Shown piece by piece: positions 8,827 through 17,303 of a DNA stretch of 64,000 nucleotides. Below the pieces are notes generated by a model. It made no database searches and was not told the DNA's origin. It saw only the letters and a program-made list of their open reading frames with translations. The position numbers and the translations under genes were made by a program. This stretch comes from DATAOG01 sp963753685 (lineage in GTDB: Bacteria > Pseudomonadota > Alphaproteobacteria > Geminicoccales > Geminicoccaceae): assembly GCA_963753685.1 (NCBI GenBank), contig CAVWDE010000025.1, positions 1 through 64,000 on the forward strand, written 5' to 3'. The first letter of the stretch is position 1, and each line of letters starts with the position of its first letter.

Positions 8827-9950
8827 GCCAGCCGCTTGCCGGCATCACCGTCCTCGACTTCTCGACGCTCTTGCCGGGGCCGCTCGCGGGCCTGATCCTG
8901 GCCGAGGCGGGGGCTGCCGTGATCAAGATCGAGCGGCCGGGCCGGGGCGATGAGATGCGTGGCCTCGAGCCCAAGCTCGGCGACGATAGTGTCAACTTCG
9001 CGCTGCTCAACCGCGGCAAGCGCGGGGTCGCGCTCGACCTCAAGGCGCCGGGCGCGCGCGAGCGCCTCCTGCCGCTGATCCGCAAGGCGGACGTGCTGAT
9101 CGAGCAATTCCGCCCGGGCGTCATGGACCGGCTCGGCCTCGGCTACGAGGCGCTGCGCGCGGAAAACCCGCGCCTGATCTGGTGCTCGATCACGGGCTAC
9201 GGCCAGAGCGGGCCCAAGGCGCAGATCGCGGCGCATGATCTGAACTACCTTGCCGAGACCGGCATGCTCGGCCTCTCCGCCGGCAGCGACGGCGCGCCGG
9301 TGATCCCGCCGGCGCTGATCGCCGACATCGCGGGCGGCGCCTACCCGGCCGTGATCAACATCCTGCTCGCCCTCCAGCAGCGGGCGCAGACCGGCGAAGG
9401 CTGCCGGCTCGACGTCGCCATGACCGACCAGCTCTTTCCCCTCATGTACTGGGCGCTGGGCAACGCCTGGGCGGTCGGCCGCTGGCCGCGCCCGGGCGGC
9501 GAGCTCGTCACCGGCGGCTCGCCCCGCTACCACATTTTCCGGACATCGGACGACCGCTACCTGGCCGCCGCCCCGCTCGAGCAGCGCTTCTGGGACCGCT
9601 TCTGCGCGCTGATCGGCCTCGAAGAGCGCTTGCGCGACGATGCCCGCGATCCCGCGGCGACGATCGCGCGCGTCGCCGAGATCATTCGGGCACAAACGGC
9701 CGCGCATTGGCAGGCGCGGTTCGCCGGCCAGGACGTCTGCTGCGCGCTCGTGCGCAGCCTCGAGGAAGCGCTCTCCGACCCGCATTTCCAGGCCCGCGGG
9801 CTGTTCGACCACCAGCTGCATGCCGACGGGCGCTCGATTCCCGCGGTGCCGGTGCCGGTCGCACCCGAGTTCCGCAACCCGGCCGCCGCCGGCTATCCGG
9901 CACTGGGCGAGGCCAACGGTCTGCTCGACGCCGATCCGGACGAGGACTAG
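8823..9950 (+). CDS. CaiB/BaiF (family III) CoA-transferase, second copy
   Basis: Family III CoA-transferase of 375 residues starting at GTG 8823, inside the stop of the previous gene (GTGA). The N-terminal signature is FSTLLPGPLAGLILAEAG followed by AAVIKIERPG. The catalytic aspartate is predicted as Asp168 in ALIADIAGG. It resembles alpha-methylacyl-CoA racemase-like members as much as transferases (EQFRPGVMDRLGLGY and ITGYGQSGPKA are shared by both). If a racemase, it would invert a 2-methyl branch ahead of the acyl-CoA dehydrogenase in the same operon; if a transferase, it would exchange CoA between pathway acids. It diverges clearly from the 1931-3175 copy. Confidence 0.88.
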   Translation: MSQPLAGITVLDFSTLLPGPLAGLILAEAGAAVIKIERPGRGDEMRGLEPKLGDDSVNFALLNRGKRGVALDLKAPGARERLLPLIRKADVLIEQFRPGVMDRLGLGYEALRAENPRLIWCSITGYGQSGPKAQIAAHDLNYLAETGMLGLSAGSDGAPVIPPALIADIAGGAYPAVINILLALQQRAQTGEGCRLDVAMTDQLFPLMYWALGNAWAVGRWPRPGGELVTGGSPRYHIFRTSDDRYLAAAPLEQRFWDRFCALIGLEERLRDDARDPAATIARVAEIIRAQTAAHWQARFAGQDVCCALVRSLEEALSDPHFQARGLFDHQLHADGRSIPAVPVPVAPEFRNPAAAGYPALGEANGLLDADPDED

Positions 9951-9952
9951 CG

Positions 9953-10951
9953 GTGCGCGCGGTCGTGGTCAGAGAGTTCGGGCTGCCTGCGGCCATGACC
10001 ATCGAAGCATGGCCGACGCCCGAGCCGGGGCCGGGCCAGATCCGGGTCGACGTGCGGGCGATCGACGTCAATTACCCGGACCTCCTGGTGATCGCCGGCA
10101 CGTATCAGATCCTGCCGGTGCTGCCCTTCATCCCCGGCAAGGCCGCGGCCGGCGTGGTCGGCGCGCTCGGCGACGGCGTGCACCATTGCCGGCCGGGCGA
10201 CCGGGTGCTGGTCCACATCGAGCACGGCGCCTATGCCGAGCAGATCCTGGCCGCGGACGCGCATGCCTACGTCCTGCCCGCGGCCATGAGCTTCACCGAG
10301 GCGGCGGCGATGGGCCTCGCCTACCAGACCGCGCATTTCGCGCTGCTCGATCGCGGCCGGTTCCGGCCGGGCGAGACGGTGCTGGTGACCGGCGCCGGCG
10401 GTGCTGTCGGGCTGGCCGCGATCCAGCTGGTCAAGGCGCTGGGCGGCACCGCGCTCGCCGGCACCCGCCGGCCGGCACAGGCGGATGCGATCCGGAATGC
10501 CGGCGCCGATGCGATCATCGATCTTGGCGCCCCGAACCTTCGCGATGCGCTGCGCGCAGAGGTCCATGCCGCGACCGGCGGGCGGGGGGCCGACGTCGTG
10601 CTCGATCTGGTCGGCGGCGATGTCTTCGAGGCGAGCCTCAGGGCGCTCGCCTGGCGCGGCCGGATGGTGGTGATCGGCTTCGCCGCCGGCCGGATTCCCG
10701 AGCTCCGCGCCAACTACCTGCTGGTCAAGAACATCACGGCCGCGGGCCTGCAGTGGAGCGACTACCGCGACCGCGATCCGGCCTGGGTGCGCCGCGTCCA
10801 GGACGAGCTGTTCGCGCTGTACGCCGCCGGCAAGCTCCGCCCGCAGGTGGCGCAGCTCCTGCCGATGGCGGACTTCGCAACCGCGCTCGATCTTCTGGCG
10901 CGCGGCGCGGCGCACGGCAAGCTGGTCCTTGCGACCGGTGCGCCGGACTGA
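9953..10951 (+). CDS. NAD(P)H:quinone reductase-like MDR oxidoreductase
   Basis: Medium-chain dehydrogenase/reductase of 332 residues starting at GTG 9953, two bases after the preceding stop. It has the GroES-like N-terminal half and the nucleotide-binding motif GAGGAVG at residues 147-153. The structural and catalytic zinc cysteine pattern of alcohol dehydrogenases is absent, placing it with zinc-independent quinone/enoyl reductases (QOR/crotonyl-CoA reductase side). VDVRAIDVNYPDLLVIAGTY near residue 33 is the usual QOR substrate-channel segment. As last gene of the CoA-ester operon it may reduce an enoyl-CoA or enone intermediate with NADPH. The next gene is convergent, with only 3 bases between stops. 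Confidence 0.86.
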   Translation: MRAVVVREFGLPAAMTIEAWPTPEPGPGQIRVDVRAIDVNYPDLLVIAGTYQILPVLPFIPGKAAAGVVGALGDGVHHCRPGDRVLVHIEHGAYAEQILAADAHAYVLPAAMSFTEAAAMGLAYQTAHFALLDRGRFRPGETVLVTGAGGAVGLAAIQLVKALGGTALAGTRRPAQADAIRNAGADAIIDLGAPNLRDALRAEVHAATGGRGADVVLDLVGGDVFEASLRALAWRGRMVVIGFAAGRIPELRANYLLVKNITAAGLQWSDYRDRDPAWVRRVQDELFALYAAGKLRPQVAQLLPMADFATALDLLARGAAHGKLVLATGAPD

Positions 10952-10954
10952 GCT

Positions 10955-11725
10955 TCAGGACCGGCTGGCGCCGCCCTCCGGCAGCGCCTCGATCACCTGC
11001 CGGAGCGTGACCGTGCGCGTGCCGTAGGGGTCCCGGTCCTCGAAGCCGTGCAGCAGTTCCTCGGCCGCGCGCGCGTGCCTTGCCCTGGCGTCGTCGCTCG
11101 GGGCGAGCGCGGCCGCGCGCGCATGCTCGATCGCGAGGATGAACTCGGTCTCGATCCGCCCCGGGTGGTCGGGATAGGCGGCCAGGAACGCCTCGGCCTC
11201 GACGATCTGCTGGTTCAGCTGCGGCCAGTCCGGATCGAGCGGCTGCATCGGGTCGACGGCGAAGCTGTCGTAAAAGCGGGCGGCGACCAGATGAAAGCGC
11301 GCATCGCCCGCCCGCGCGCCCTCGGGTGCCAGCGCCAGCGCCTGCGCGAACGGCTCGACCGGCGCCAGATAGCGCTTGAGCGCCGCCGAATAGACCGGCT
11401 GCATGCCCCGGATCTTCAGCTGCCTGGTCAGCGCCTGCGAGAGGACGCCGAGCTGGCCGTCGTGGGCGAGCAGGTCCTGGTTCAAAAGATCGATCGCGCG
11501 GGTCAGCGCCTGACCGAGATCGACCAGGGCTGCGGCCCGCTGCTCGGCCGGACCGGTCGCGGCCGCCCGGGCCAGGGACTGGACCTCGCTCAGCATCTGC
11601 TGCGAGGCGGCCGCGTCGATCACCACATGCGCGCCCGCGGGAGCGGCGATCCAGACCGCGACGCCGAAGGCAGACAGCACAGAGCCGGCCAGCGCCAGCG
11701 TCGGTATCAGGGTTCGCCCCCGCAT
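10955..11725 (-). CDS. Hypothetical secreted or membrane-anchored protein of the GldG operon
   Basis: 256 residues from ATG 11725 (MRGRTLIPTLALAGSVLSAF). A single hydrophobic stretch at residues 6-27 ends in a small-residue site, so it is a signal peptide or an N-terminal anchor. The rest is soluble, alanine- and glutamine-rich and probably helical, with acidic HPGRIETEF-like segments. No domain was recognised. It is the last gene of a five-gene reverse-strand operon (ATPase, permease, GldG-like, DUF4340, this), 17 bases after the DUF4340 stop. A periplasmic accessory role in that transporter is the only inference the context allows. Confidence 0.75.
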   Translation of the reverse strand: MRGRTLIPTLALAGSVLSAFGVAVWIAAPAGAHVVIDAAASQQMLSEVQSLARAAATGPAEQRAAALVDLGQALTRAIDLLNQDLLAHDGQLGVLSQALTRQLKIRGMQPVYSAALKRYLAPVEPFAQALALAPEGARAGDARFHLVAARFYDSFAVDPMQPLDPDWPQLNQQIVEAEAFLAAYPDHPGRIETEFILAIEHARAAALAPSDDARARHARAAEELLHGFEDRDPYGTRTVTLRQVIEALPEGGASRS

Positions 11726-11742
11726 GCTGAGCCCGCCCGCCG

Positions 11743-12348
11743 CTACGGCGAGCCGCTCCGGCCCTCGGCCGAGGGCACGGCCGCGACGTGATCGGGGACC
11801 CCGCGCGCGAGCAGCTGCCATTCCCTGCCGACGTGCAACGGCAACAGGAGAACACCGCCTTGCCCCTCGAGGCGGGCGTACTGCCCCGTGCGCGAAGGGT
11901 TGAGGCCACCGAACCGGATCGCGAGCGCCGGCTGGTCGCCCGCGAACACCTTGACCTCCGAGCGCGGCGGATCGAGGCCCATCTCGGCCAGCGCCGCGGC
12001 ACCCGGATCGTCGCCGTCGAGGGTCGTCATCGGCTTCGAGACGTGGAGGAAGCGGAGCGCCTTGGCCAGATGCTCGCTCGTCGAGTCGGACAGGGGCGCA
12101 TCGCCCGCCTGCCACTGGTCTTCGCCCGCGCGGGCGAAGACCAGCGTCTGCCCGCCGCTTTGCAGCTCGATCCGGGTGATCTCCTCGGGCGGGCGCGCCA
12201 TCACGCCCGCGGGCTCGAAGGGCACGAAGCTCGCGAGCTCCGGCTCGCTGCCGGTGACCGCGAGCGCGATCAGAAACGCCGCCGCCAGGACCGCGCCGGC
12301 AAGCGCCGCGGCCTGTGCGCCGCGGGTGGTCAGCGCCGTCGCCACCAT
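11743..12348 (-). CDS. DUF4340 domain protein
   Basis: 201 residues from ATG 12348, which lies inside the 3' end of the GldG-like gene (19-bp overlap). One transmembrane segment at about residues 12-33 is followed by a periplasmic-type domain with ITRIELQSGGQTLVFAR and KPMTTLDGDDPGAAALAEMG, typical of DUF4340 proteins that accompany Gld-type ABC transporters. Full DUF4340 proteins are often longer and duplicated; this is a single short repeat. Expected to sit in the inner membrane with the permease and GldG-like subunit. Its molecular role is unknown in the whole family. Confidence 0.78.
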   Translation of the reverse strand: MVATALTTRGAQAAALAGAVLAAAFLIALAVTGSEPELASFVPFEPAGVMARPPEEITRIELQSGGQTLVFARAGEDQWQAGDAPLSDSTSEHLAKALRFLHVSKPMTTLDGDDPGAAALAEMGLDPPRSEVKVFAGDQPALAIRFGGLNPSRTGQYARLEGQGGVLLLPLHVGREWQLLARGVPDHVAAVPSAEGRSGSP

Positions 12349-13976
12349 ACCACCGATCCGATCAGCACCACGCTCAGGGGCAGCAGGAGCTCGAGCACGA
12401 TGAAGGTCCAGCGCATCTGCTGCGCGGTCATGGTCACCATGGGCAGCGTCGAGCGCTCCGGCCGCACGGTCGGGAGCACGTCGTCGCGCGCCAGCCAGCG
12501 GACCATGGCGACGCCGAGCTCGCCGTTGGCGACCTGGTTGAAATAGGCGTTGGTGACGAAGTCGCTGTCGCCGACCACGACCGCCCGAAAGGGTGGCGCG
12601 TCGGCGGCCGCGTCGGGCCACTGGCCGGTGACCGCCAGCGCCAGGATCTGCGGGCCCGGCCCCTGCCCGGGCGCCCCGGGGTCGACGCCGGCATTGGCCG
12701 CGGTCAAGGTCGCCGCGGCCCTGCTGCCGTCCGGCGGCGAGCCGTGCAGCGGCTGGGCCGTGCTGTCCTTGCTGCTGCCGAACAGCGGGAACAGCGCGAT
12801 GCTGACCGGCGGCGTGCCGACGTAGAGCGGCCGGACGCCGGGAAAGAAAGTGAGCGCTATGCCCTCGGTGATCGGATGGGGGGTGTAGGAGGGCACGGCG
12901 ACGAATTCCGGGTCGGTGCCGTAGTGGTCGAGCGGATCGGTCACTCTGGCATCGGCCGTATCGACGCCGAGCGCCGCGAGCAGCGCCGTGGCGCCCGGCC
13001 CGGGCACGAACTCGGGGTCGTAACCGAGCAGCAGGCCGCCGCCCCGGCCGAGGTAGCCGCGCAGCAGGTCGGCCTCGTTGGCGGCGTACGGCCGCCGTGG
13101 TCCGAAGTCGACGACCGCGGCGCAGTCGTCGGGCACGTCCTCGAGCGTCGCCAGCGCGATTTCCCGCACCTCGTAGCCCTGCTGCTCGAGCGCCAGATAC
13201 AGCCGGTCGAGCCCGGCCGGGACGGCGATCAGCTGGTCCTCGGTGCCGTAGCCCTGATGGGCGTCGAGGTTCTCCTGATGAGTATAATGGGGCGGGGCCG
13301 AGCTGCCGCCGCCCGTGAACTCGCCGTGGCCGGTGACGAAGCAGACCACGGGCGTCTGCTGGCGCAGCGCGCGCAGCGCGGCGAGCGCGATCTGGGCGAG
13401 GTCGGTCGTGCGCTCGACCTTGATCGCGCGCCCCTCGGTCTCGATCACCGCGGTGTTGTAGGACTGCACCTCGTAGCGCCGGGCGAGCGCCGGCCGGCGG
13501 TCGAGCTCGACCGCATTGACCTGCAAGAGCGGCTCGCCATGGCCCAGGATCTCCAAGAGGCGCTTGGCCTGCAGCGCCTCGCCATCGGCCGGATTGTAGA
13601 AGTAGGTGACGGTCATCGGCTGGCGCAGCCCGGCCACGACCGCCTGCGCCTGGGGCGGCGGGGTGTACTCCCGCCCGGGCGTGAGGTCGAAGTGCACGTC
13701 GTGCCGGTAAAGCGCGACATTGGCGACCACCACGACCGCGAACGCCGCGACCACGATCGCGCTGGTGCGCGCGAGCGCTGGCCAGAGCCTGAGGCGCGCC
13801 TGCAGGGGCAGGCGGAGCCCGAGCCTGAACAGCACCAGCAGCGCCGCGAGCCAGGCGCCGAACAGGAGGCCGTCGGCGGTCTCCCGCCCGAAGCCGCCGA
13901 ACAGCGCGAGCGCGGCGCAGATCGCGCCGGCCAGGATCAGGAGCAGCATCGACACCGCGAGCGCCCCCCGCGTCAC
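12330..13976 (-). CDS. gldG: GldG-like ABC transporter auxiliary protein
   Basis: 548 residues from GTG 13976, overlapping the permease stop as GTGA. Transmembrane segments lie near residues 5-28, 35-55 and 70-92, and one more at the C-terminus. The central periplasmic region carries the GldG/IFT52-like pattern: FDLTPGREYT, MTVTYFYNPADGEAL, VVCFVTGHGEF and ADLLRGYLGRGGGLLLGYDP. In Flavobacterium GldA/GldF/GldG are named from gliding, but the same trio is widespread in non-gliding proteobacteria with unknown substrate, and no gliding or type IX genes are visible here. The C-terminus contains the start of the DUF4340 gene. Confidence 0.85.
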   Translation of the reverse strand: MTRGALAVSMLLLILAGAICAALALFGGFGRETADGLLFGAWLAALLVLFRLGLRLPLQARLRLWPALARTSAIVVAAFAVVVVANVALYRHDVHFDLTPGREYTPPPQAQAVVAGLRQPMTVTYFYNPADGEALQAKRLLEILGHGEPLLQVNAVELDRRPALARRYEVQSYNTAVIETEGRAIKVERTTDLAQIALAALRALRQQTPVVCFVTGHGEFTGGGSSAPPHYTHQENLDAHQGYGTEDQLIAVPAGLDRLYLALEQQGYEVREIALATLEDVPDDCAAVVDFGPRRPYAANEADLLRGYLGRGGGLLLGYDPEFVPGPGATALLAALGVDTADARVTDPLDHYGTDPEFVAVPSYTPHPITEGIALTFFPGVRPLYVGTPPVSIALFPLFGSSKDSTAQPLHGSPPDGSRAAATLTAANAGVDPGAPGQGPGPQILALAVTGQWPDAAADAPPFRAVVVGDSDFVTNAYFNQVANGELGVAMVRWLARDDVLPTVRPERSTLPMVTMTAQQMRWTFIVLELLLPLSVVLIGSVVWWRRR

Positions 13977-14674
13977 CGGCGCCCGAGCGCGCGCACGCTC
14001 AGGAACAGGCCGAGCAGGGTCAGGCTGAGGAAGAAGCCGGCATCGGACAGATAGAGCGAGCCGATCGCGAACGGCACGAAATGCACCGACAGCGACAGGT
14101 TGACGAACAGTGTGTCGAACGGCACCGGCAGCACCCAGCCGAAGTCGTCGATCACCCAGAACAAGAGGAACAGGCCGAGCGAGAGCAGGGCCGCGACCAA
14201 CTGGTTGGCGGTCAGGCTCGACGCCAGCAGGCCGAGGCTCACGAGCGCGCTGCCGAGCAGCAGGAGCCCGAGATAGCCGCCATAGATCGGCGCCCAGTTG
14301 GGGTCGCTGAACAGGCCCAGGACCACGGCATAGCTGCCCGACAGCGCGACCATGAGCGCGACCAGGGTCATGCTCGCCAGGTATTTCGCGAGCACCACCT
14401 GGGCCTCGGTCACCGGCGAGGTCAGCAGCAGCTCGAGGGTGCGCAGACGGCGCTCCTCGGCCAGAAGCCGCATGGTCAGGATCGGGATGCTGAGCAGAAA
14501 CAGGACGTACATCTGGAAGAACAGATGCACCAGGCTCGCCAGCTGGTTCACGAACAGCGTGACGGTGAAGGTGTAGCCCATCAGGACCAGGAACACGGTC
14601 AGCACGACATAGGCGACCGGCGACGAGAACAGCGCCGCCTCCTCCTTGGCCAGTAGCGCCGCGAACGCCCTCAC
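13973..14674 (-). CDS. gldF: ABC-2 type permease (GldF-like)
   Basis: Integral membrane protein of 233 residues from GTG 14674, coupled to the ATPase stop by a GTGA overlap. Six hydrophobic segments can be counted, beginning VAYVVLTVFLVLMGYTFTVT. The loop RLLAEERRLRTLELLLTSPV with TEAQVVLAKYLA is the conserved ABC-2 coupling segment found in GldF and NosY-type permeases. With the ATPase (14671-15621) and GldG-like protein it forms the inner-membrane core of the transporter. It is most likely an exporter or a membrane-remodelling machine rather than an importer, since no binding protein is present. Confidence 0.88.
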   Translation of the reverse strand: MRAFAALLAKEEAALFSSPVAYVVLTVFLVLMGYTFTVTLFVNQLASLVHLFFQMYVLFLLSIPILTMRLLAEERRLRTLELLLTSPVTEAQVVLAKYLASMTLVALMVALSGSYAVVLGLFSDPNWAPIYGGYLGLLLLGSALVSLGLLASSLTANQLVAALLSLGLFLLFWVIDDFGWVLPVPFDTLFVNLSLSVHFVPFAIGSLYLSDAGFFLSLTLLGLFLSVRALGRR

Positions 14675-15621
14675 GCCGGCACCTGCAGCCGCTGGCGGGT
14701 GAGGTCGAGGAACCACTGCTCGAGATCGATCGGCGCGGGAGCCAGCTCGTGCACCCCGAAGCCGGCGCCGACCAGCGCGCGCGCGAGCGCCTCCGGCATG
14801 CCGGAACGCCGCTCGGTCTCGACCAGCCAGGCGGCGCCGCCCTGCTCGACGACGCCGGCCTCGAGCCGGCTGGCGACCACCCCGGGCACGCTCGCGAGGC
14901 AGGCCCGGACGCCGTCGGCAGGCCCCGCCACCTGCAAGCGCCAGCGCTGGCCGCCGCCCGCGGGCTGCAGCGACTGGGTGCCGAGCAGGCGGCCTTCGAG
15001 GAGGATCATCACGCGGTCGACCGTGCGCTCGACCTCGGTCAGGATGTGCGAGGCGACCACGACCGTGTGGCGGCCGCCGAGCGCCCGGATCAGCTCGCGC
15101 ATCTCGATGATCTGGGCCGGATCGAGGCCGTTGGTCGGCTCGTCCAGGACCAGGAGCTTGGGCTCGTTGAGCAGCGCCTGCGCGATCGCCACCCGCTGCC
15201 GGTAGCCGCGCGACAGCTTGCCGATCTGCAGCCGCCGGACGACGCCCAATTTGAAGCGCTCGATCACCCGCTCGACCGCGGCCCGCGCCGCCCGCCCGCC
15301 GAGCCCCTTGATATGCGCCATGAACGGCAGGAACTCCGAGACCCGCATGTGGTCGTAGAGCGGCACGTCCTCGGGCACGTAGCCGATGCGCGCGCGCAAC
15401 GCCAGCGGCTGGTCCAGAGCGTCCAGCCCGTCGACCAGCACGCTGCCGCTGGTCGGCCGCAGATAGCCGGTCAGGATCCGCAGGATCGTGCTCTTGCCCG
15501 AGCCGTTGGGCCCGAGGAGCCCGATCACCTCGCCCGCGGCGACCGAGAACGAGACCTCGCGCACGGCGAGATGCGGCCCGTACCACTTGGTCAAACGGTC
15601 GGCGACGACGATGTCCGACAT
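14671..15621 (-). CDS. gldA: ABC transporter ATP-binding protein (GldA-like)
   Basis: 316 residues from ATG 15621. Walker A GPNGSGKST at residues 37-45, signature LSRGYRQRVAIAQAL, Walker B KLLVLDEPTNGLDP and the switch His in VVVASHILTE are all intact. The last ~90 residues form a C-terminal extension typical of ABC-2 ATPases of the CcmA/GldA group. First gene of the five-gene operon reading leftwards to 10955; the four downstream genes overlap or are separated by under 20 bases. No promoter was assigned in the 109 bases before the MBL gene, which lies upstream on the same strand. Confidence 0.92.
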   Translation of the reverse strand: MSDIVVADRLTKWYGPHLAVREVSFSVAAGEVIGLLGPNGSGKSTILRILTGYLRPTSGSVLVDGLDALDQPLALRARIGYVPEDVPLYDHMRVSEFLPFMAHIKGLGGRAARAAVERVIERFKLGVVRRLQIGKLSRGYRQRVAIAQALLNEPKLLVLDEPTNGLDPAQIIEMRELIRALGGRHTVVVASHILTEVERTVDRVMILLEGRLLGTQSLQPAGGGQRWRLQVAGPADGVRACLASVPGVVASRLEAGVVEQGGAAWLVETERRSGMPEALARALVGAGFGVHELAPAPIDLEQWFLDLTRQRLQVPA

Positions 15622-15730
15622 GTCCAGGGACCGGAGACCCGCCGCCGCATGGTCAGGGTGTCGGCGGCAGGTGCCATCAGGATCAGGACCGACCTCGGGC
15701 CGGCGGCCGGCCCGAGGTGCGCGACCGCTG

Positions 15731-16624
15731 CTACTCGTAGAACTCCGGAGCGTGCTTGTGCGCCTTGAAGATGTCCGGATCGTGGGCGTAGATGACGTCC
15801 GCGCCCTCGGAATCCTGCATGAACCTCATGAAGGCGTACGCGTCCAGCATGCCTTCCGGCGAGTAGACGCTGCCGACCGACGGCAGGATGTTGCCGTCCA
15901 GGTTCTCCTTCAGATAGCAGGCATCGCTCGGCAGCACGACCGTGCCGGTCTTGGGCAGGCGCACGACCAGGATCTGGCTGCCGGGGGTGTGGGACACGGA
16001 GCGCTTGACGACCACGCTGCCGTCGCCGAACAGATCGAGGTCGCCGTCGAGCTCGATCGCCTTGTACTTGTTCGGCATCCCCTTGCCGAGGTCGTTGCGC
16101 AGCATGTTGAAGTCGTCGGACTTGTAGAACACGGCGTAGCCCGGCGCCGGCCAGAACGCCGCCCGGATCTCCGAGCGCTGATAGACGAAGGTCGAGTTCA
16201 GGAACTTGCCGACGTTGCCGGCGTGATCGACATGGAAGTGACCGAGCACGACATATTTGATGTCGTCCGGGGTCATGTTGATCTTCTTCAGCTGAACGTC
16301 GATCGCGATGTCCGGCGAGCGGCCCGGATCGAGCGCCTTGATGAACGGGCCCCAGTAGTCGGGCTCGGTGATGATCCGGTCGTTGTTGCCGGTGTCGAAC
16401 AGAACGTTGCCCTTGGGGTGATGGATCACGAAGAAGGCGACCGGGATCGTGACGTTGCCCTGGCCGCCGGACTGGATGATGGTCTTCGCGAGGGTCAGGC
16501 TGCCCGACGTGAACACATAGAGCTTCATGCCCTCGGGCGAGGCCGCTTTGGCCCACGGCGCCGTGCAGGCGAACGCCAGAATCACCGCCATGCCCGTGAG
16601 GATGCGTTGGCCGAGCCTCAACAT
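15731..16624 (-). CDS. MBL-fold metallo-hydrolase, N-acyl homoserine lactonase-like, secreted
   Basis: 297 residues. Residues 1-27 are a signal peptide (ends TAPWAKA), so it acts in the periplasm or outside. The metal site is His129, His131, Asp133 and His134 in GHFHVDHAGN; later ligands are His in SVSHTPGSQ and Asp in LPSDACY. This pattern and length fit the AHL-lactonase (AiiA/AttM) branch rather than beta-lactamases or glyoxalase II. AttM-type enzymes open gamma-butyrolactone or acyl-homoserine lactone rings. Here the export signal is unusual for AiiA itself. A role in quorum quenching or in lactone use is inferred; no substrate evidence. Start at ATG 16624; no clear ribosome-binding site. 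Confidence 0.85.
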   Translation of the reverse strand: MLRLGQRILTGMAVILAFACTAPWAKAASPEGMKLYVFTSGSLTLAKTIIQSGGQGNVTIPVAFFVIHHPKGNVLFDTGNNDRIITEPDYWGPFIKALDPGRSPDIAIDVQLKKINMTPDDIKYVVLGHFHVDHAGNVGKFLNSTFVYQRSEIRAAFWPAPGYAVFYKSDDFNMLRNDLGKGMPNKYKAIELDGDLDLFGDGSVVVKRSVSHTPGSQILVVRLPKTGTVVLPSDACYLKENLDGNILPSVGSVYSPEGMLDAYAFMRFMQDSEGADVIYAHDPDIFKAHKHAPEFYE

Positions 16625-17303
16625 TGCGTCCCTCCCTGCTGAATCGCCACCGACCCCCGGATGGCTTCCCGCCTCTGTATCCAGAGTTGAACGACCACCA
16701 TCCTACGGCCGCGGCCGCCGGTCAAGCTCTGTGCGCCAGATTTCTGCCGCCAACAGCGCCGCGGGGGTGCCGGCGACGGCCGCTGGCGCTGCCGGCACCG
16801 GTCCGACCATGGCCAAGCATTGCTGCCGGTCATGACGCACCTCTCGGCACGGGTTGTGAAGCACTTCACTGATTTCCCGCGCCCCTCGGCTTATGCCCCA
16901 AAGCGAAGGTGCTCCCGAAAGGAGTATCGGCGAGTGAGCGGAGGTAGGACGGACGGGGAAGCCCGGCTGCGGAGGGTTCAAAGACGCTCACCCGCGGGCC
17001 GGCGTGAGCGCAAGGATTTCGCCGGACAAGACCCGCAGGCGAACGCTGCCGGCGCGCGTTCCGCCGATTTCTGGCGATGCTCGCGCCCGCGCCAAGGGCC
17101 CAGGCCAGAGGTTCGCGGTCGCCGCGACCGACCCGAATCCCGCTCGATCGCCCGTGGACAGCTGTGGAGCCAGCCGTAAAAATATCTGCTAACATGCTCG
17201 GCGATTTGCGTGCTTCTCTGCTTGTCCGCGTCTCGTTGCGCTTCGCTGCAGATCTGGGTGCGGATTGGTGACGAGGGAGCGGGTCGGGGAGAACGTGACA
17301 GGG
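16625..17303. other. 679-bp intergenic region between the MBL gene and the T6SS cluster
   Basis: No convincing gene was found: the short open frames here have no recognisable product and switch strand freely. This region separates two divergent units, so it should hold the promoter of the T6SS operon and that of the lactonase-like gene. An AT-richer patch around 17170-17200 (aaaatatc) stands out and could be the T6SS promoter, but no good -35/-10 pair or sigma-54 box could be assigned by eye. Confidence 0.5.
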
